Position numbers and translations under genes: made by a program. The notes beneath the pieces are model-generated. The model was given only the letters and a program-made list of their open reading frames with translations, was not told the DNA's origin and ran no database searches. Below are positions 62,137-64,000 of a stretch of 64,000 nucleotides of DNA, piece by piece. The stretch is from Calycina herbarum (taxonomy: Eukaryota > Ascomycota > Leotiomycetes > Helotiales > Pezizellaceae), in assembly GCA_001414485.1 (NCBI GenBank), contig LLEY01000087.1, positions 186,001 through 250,000 of the forward strand, given 5' to 3'. Within the stretch, counting starts at the first letter, position 1, and each line of letters opens with the position of its first letter.

Positions 62137-63003
62137 ATGCCTCCAACTCGCCCTTCATTATTAAAATACCGAAAGCCAGAGCCATACGAGCGCCCTCACA
62201 GTGTCAAATCCAATACCATATCCATAGCCAAATCTGCACCAAAACCCAAGAAACCCGCACCCCCAAAAATCAATTACAAGCCCTACAATTTCCCAAATTT
62301 CGCAGCCCCTTTAAGTCTATATTTCAGATCGGCGATATCTTGGGATACAGAGAAGCTTATTGGTAAACCCCGAGGGATTAATTTTGGTGATATCAAAGAG
62401 TACGCTTCACAGAAGCTCCCTCTTCCTAAACGTGCACTAATGTATTCCAACCGATAATTCTCACATCGATGCCATAATTGCAGCAGGTCCAGACTTCTGT
62501 TCCTCTCTCATAAATTTCAAATGCGGGAACTCAGATATTGGAAAATGCGGTTCCATTTCCGACGAAGCCATCATCCGCCTCTCATCCGCATGTCCCAATT
62601 TCCAGCACGTGTTCCTCGAAGCAGCGACACAACTTACCGATGCAGCGGTACTAGCTCCAACCACCAATTGCAAGGATATAGTATATATCGGGATAATGGG
62701 ACATGATAGAAGGACTGGGAAGATCACGAAAGAGGCACTGAAAGCATTACAGGGAGATAAAAAGAGGGCTGTGGGGTTGAAATATTTGAATCTTGTTGAT
62801 CAATGTGGGGGAAGTATATTCGAGAAAGCGTGTAAGGGGTTGACGAAATCGAGGAAGATTTGGCTATTGATGAGGGAAGGACAGAGGGGAATGGCATTGC
62901 GGCGTCATTTGTGGCGAGTATGATGGGTAGTGAGAGTACTTCCACTTGGTTTGGGGGAAAGAGGGTTTCGATCAGTTCTGGGTTTGGAGAGTATGAATTT
63001 TAG
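62137..63003 (+). pseudogene. AMN1-like leucine-rich protein with apparent frameshift
   Basis: Exon 1 (62137-62386) is basic and Pro-rich (MPPTRPSLLKYRKPEPYERP). After a likely 97-base intron, exon 2 from 62484 encodes leucine-rich repeat units of the AMN1/F-box type: SISDEAIIRLSSACPNFQHV, QLTDAAVLAPTTNCKDIVYI, ITKEALKAL and GLKYLNLVDQ. At about 62857 the sensible frame shifts. The phased frame would stop at 62923, whereas the -1 frame continues DLAIDEGRTEGNGIAASFVA to a stop at 63003. Addition of one G after AAG would restore the join. This is either a recent inactivation, a sequence error or a missed intron. The exon 1/intron boundary is also tentative. Confidence 0.55.
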
Positions 63004-63006
63004 TGA

Positions 63007-63463
63007 CATGAAACGCTTGCCACGACATCTACATCTGCAACTACACAGACTTCGACTTCGACGACAACGTAAGCTTGCCAACCATGATATGCTTAATATA
63101 TAAGACTGACTTCAAATTTACAGCATCACCGAAACAGTAACCGAAACACCAGCACCCACAAGCATGTACGCAGCTTGTAAAGACCCTAGAAACATCAGAA
63201 ATAACATTCTGCTGTTTTTCCCTGAGGGGTCATTCCTCACGGATACAGCCAGCCAGTATGATTGCTGTGCCTTATGTTTTCAAATCGCCAATAGTATAGG
63301 TTCGGGCTACAGCTCTGTCTATTTTGGCTTCGGACAATCTTGTGAAATTATCATCTCAACCGATAGTACTTGTCCGGCGGGTCAAACAAAAAGTCTCACT
63401 GTGACTAATGGGGAGCCTGTGACAATTGCTAATGGACCTTGTGATCGATTTGTTGTTGCTTAG
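63007..63463 (+). pseudogene. C-terminal part of a Cys-rich secreted-type protein
   Basis: A Thr/Ser-rich linker (LATTSTSATTQTSTSTTT) is split by an intron (63069-63123) and continues ITETVTETPAPTSMYAACKD. It then has a Cys-rich domain with SQYDCCALCFQIANSIGSGY, GQSCEIIIS and STCPAGQTK, ending NGPCDRFVVA. The AACxD...YDCCxxC pattern is common in secreted or GPI-anchored fungal proteins. No start codon or signal peptide is found upstream; two stops precede the linker in frame. The N-terminus is therefore missing or lies in an unrecognised exon. It abuts the AMN1-like gene within 4 bases. Confidence 0.5.
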
Positions 63464-64000
63464 GCGGTACACGATAATACTGAGGGAGTTGCTTTTGAGT
63501 TCATTTTGTACATCAAATTAGACAGCTTGAATTGAGTGGGAAGTTAACTTCCGTGAATACAGGAGTTTTGGGTTTCTGAGTGCTCATTTTTCAAACAAAT
63601 ACAGTGAGTTGCGATTTAAGCTTGAATTTCGCTCTTTTTTGTAAACCGTGCTTTTTTTGTAAAAACTCTTATTTTACTCTCAGATTGTACAGCAACAAAA
63701 CATGCTATAGAACTCTAGATAACGATAAGTTAAAGAGATAGATATTGTCTTCTACTCTATAAACTTTTTAAATAGAAAACAAATAATAATATTTATGTTT
63801 CCTTTCTTATAGGGTCTTGGCAGGTCTTCTAGGGCTTAGCGGGGAATGTGAAAATTTTTCAAGAAAAGGGGTTTTTTCTATTTTTATCTATTCCTTAGAT
63901 AATAATTATGGTATATTAGTTAGAGTAGTAAAAAGTAACAAGAAGAGATAAGTAAATATAGCGCTTCTTTCTAGCTAGGTCTCGTATCTTTTAGATGACT
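63464..64000. other. AT-rich terminal region
   Basis: No gene. From about 63640 the composition becomes AT-rich with many TA steps, similar to mildly RIP-treated repeat sequence. It could be the start of another repeat block beyond the window. Confidence 0.4.

Overview
The window looks like the nuclear genome of a filamentous ascomycete (Pezizomycotina, and by the style of its genes probably a Leotiomycete; that rank is an inference). The reasons are many GT-AG introns of about 42-226 bases, a Zn2Cys6 regulator, typical fungal transporter and oxidoreductase families, and transposon relics carrying the signature of repeat-induced point mutation (RIP: C-to-T on both strands, near loss of CA/TG, excess of TA).

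Positions 1-12,300 and 15,200-21,600 are gene-poor. The first 3.3 kb hold a RIP-degraded Ty3/gypsy gag (minus strand) followed by a RIP-degraded Fot1/pogo transposase (minus strand). The rest of these deserts holds weakly conserved repeat arrays with units of about 0.5-0.8 kb, a probable LTR relic and a 0.74-kb element with inverted ends. Oligoribonuclease (12.3-13.1 kb) and phosphoglucomutase (13.4-15.2 kb) form a small housekeeping island between them.

Positions 21.6-41.5 kb carry ordinary and lineage-specific genes: an NmrA-like reductase, a charged protein of unknown function, a metallo-beta-lactamase-fold hydrolase, a large serine-rich protein, a seven-exon RING-type protein, several small uncertain genes and a GNAT acetyltransferase. 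A RIP-inactivated 1.45-kb Tc1-like transposon with TA duplications sits upstream of the RING gene, inside a second, wider 19-bp inverted repeat.

Positions 42.2-58.2 kb form the most interesting region, a compact catabolic-type cluster of eight genes: an ACS-type MFS transporter, an Asp/Glu-racemase-superfamily protein (maleate isomerase/arylmalonate decarboxylase branch), a Dabb-domain protein, an FAD aromatic hydroxylase, a Zn2Cys6 regulator, a GMC oxidoreductase, an NCS1 permease and an aldehyde dehydrogenase. Three divergent pairs share short promoters. Uptake, alcohol oxidation, aldehyde oxidation, ring hydroxylation or cleavage, and C4-acid or malonate-type processing would be encoded together, which suggests degradation of a nitrogen-containing or aromatic ring compound. 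The substrate cannot be read from sequence. A second MFS transporter (60.1-61.8 kb) lies just outside, beyond a basic/acidic coiled-coil protein. Two related mini-transposons (88 and 94 bp) bracket the aldehyde dehydrogenase and the coiled-coil gene.

The right end holds an AMN1-like leucine-rich gene with an apparent one-base frameshift, the tail of a Cys-rich secreted-type protein without a visible signal peptide, and AT-rich sequence. Exon coordinates were worked out by hand from splice motifs and reading-frame closure, so each boundary could be slightly off.
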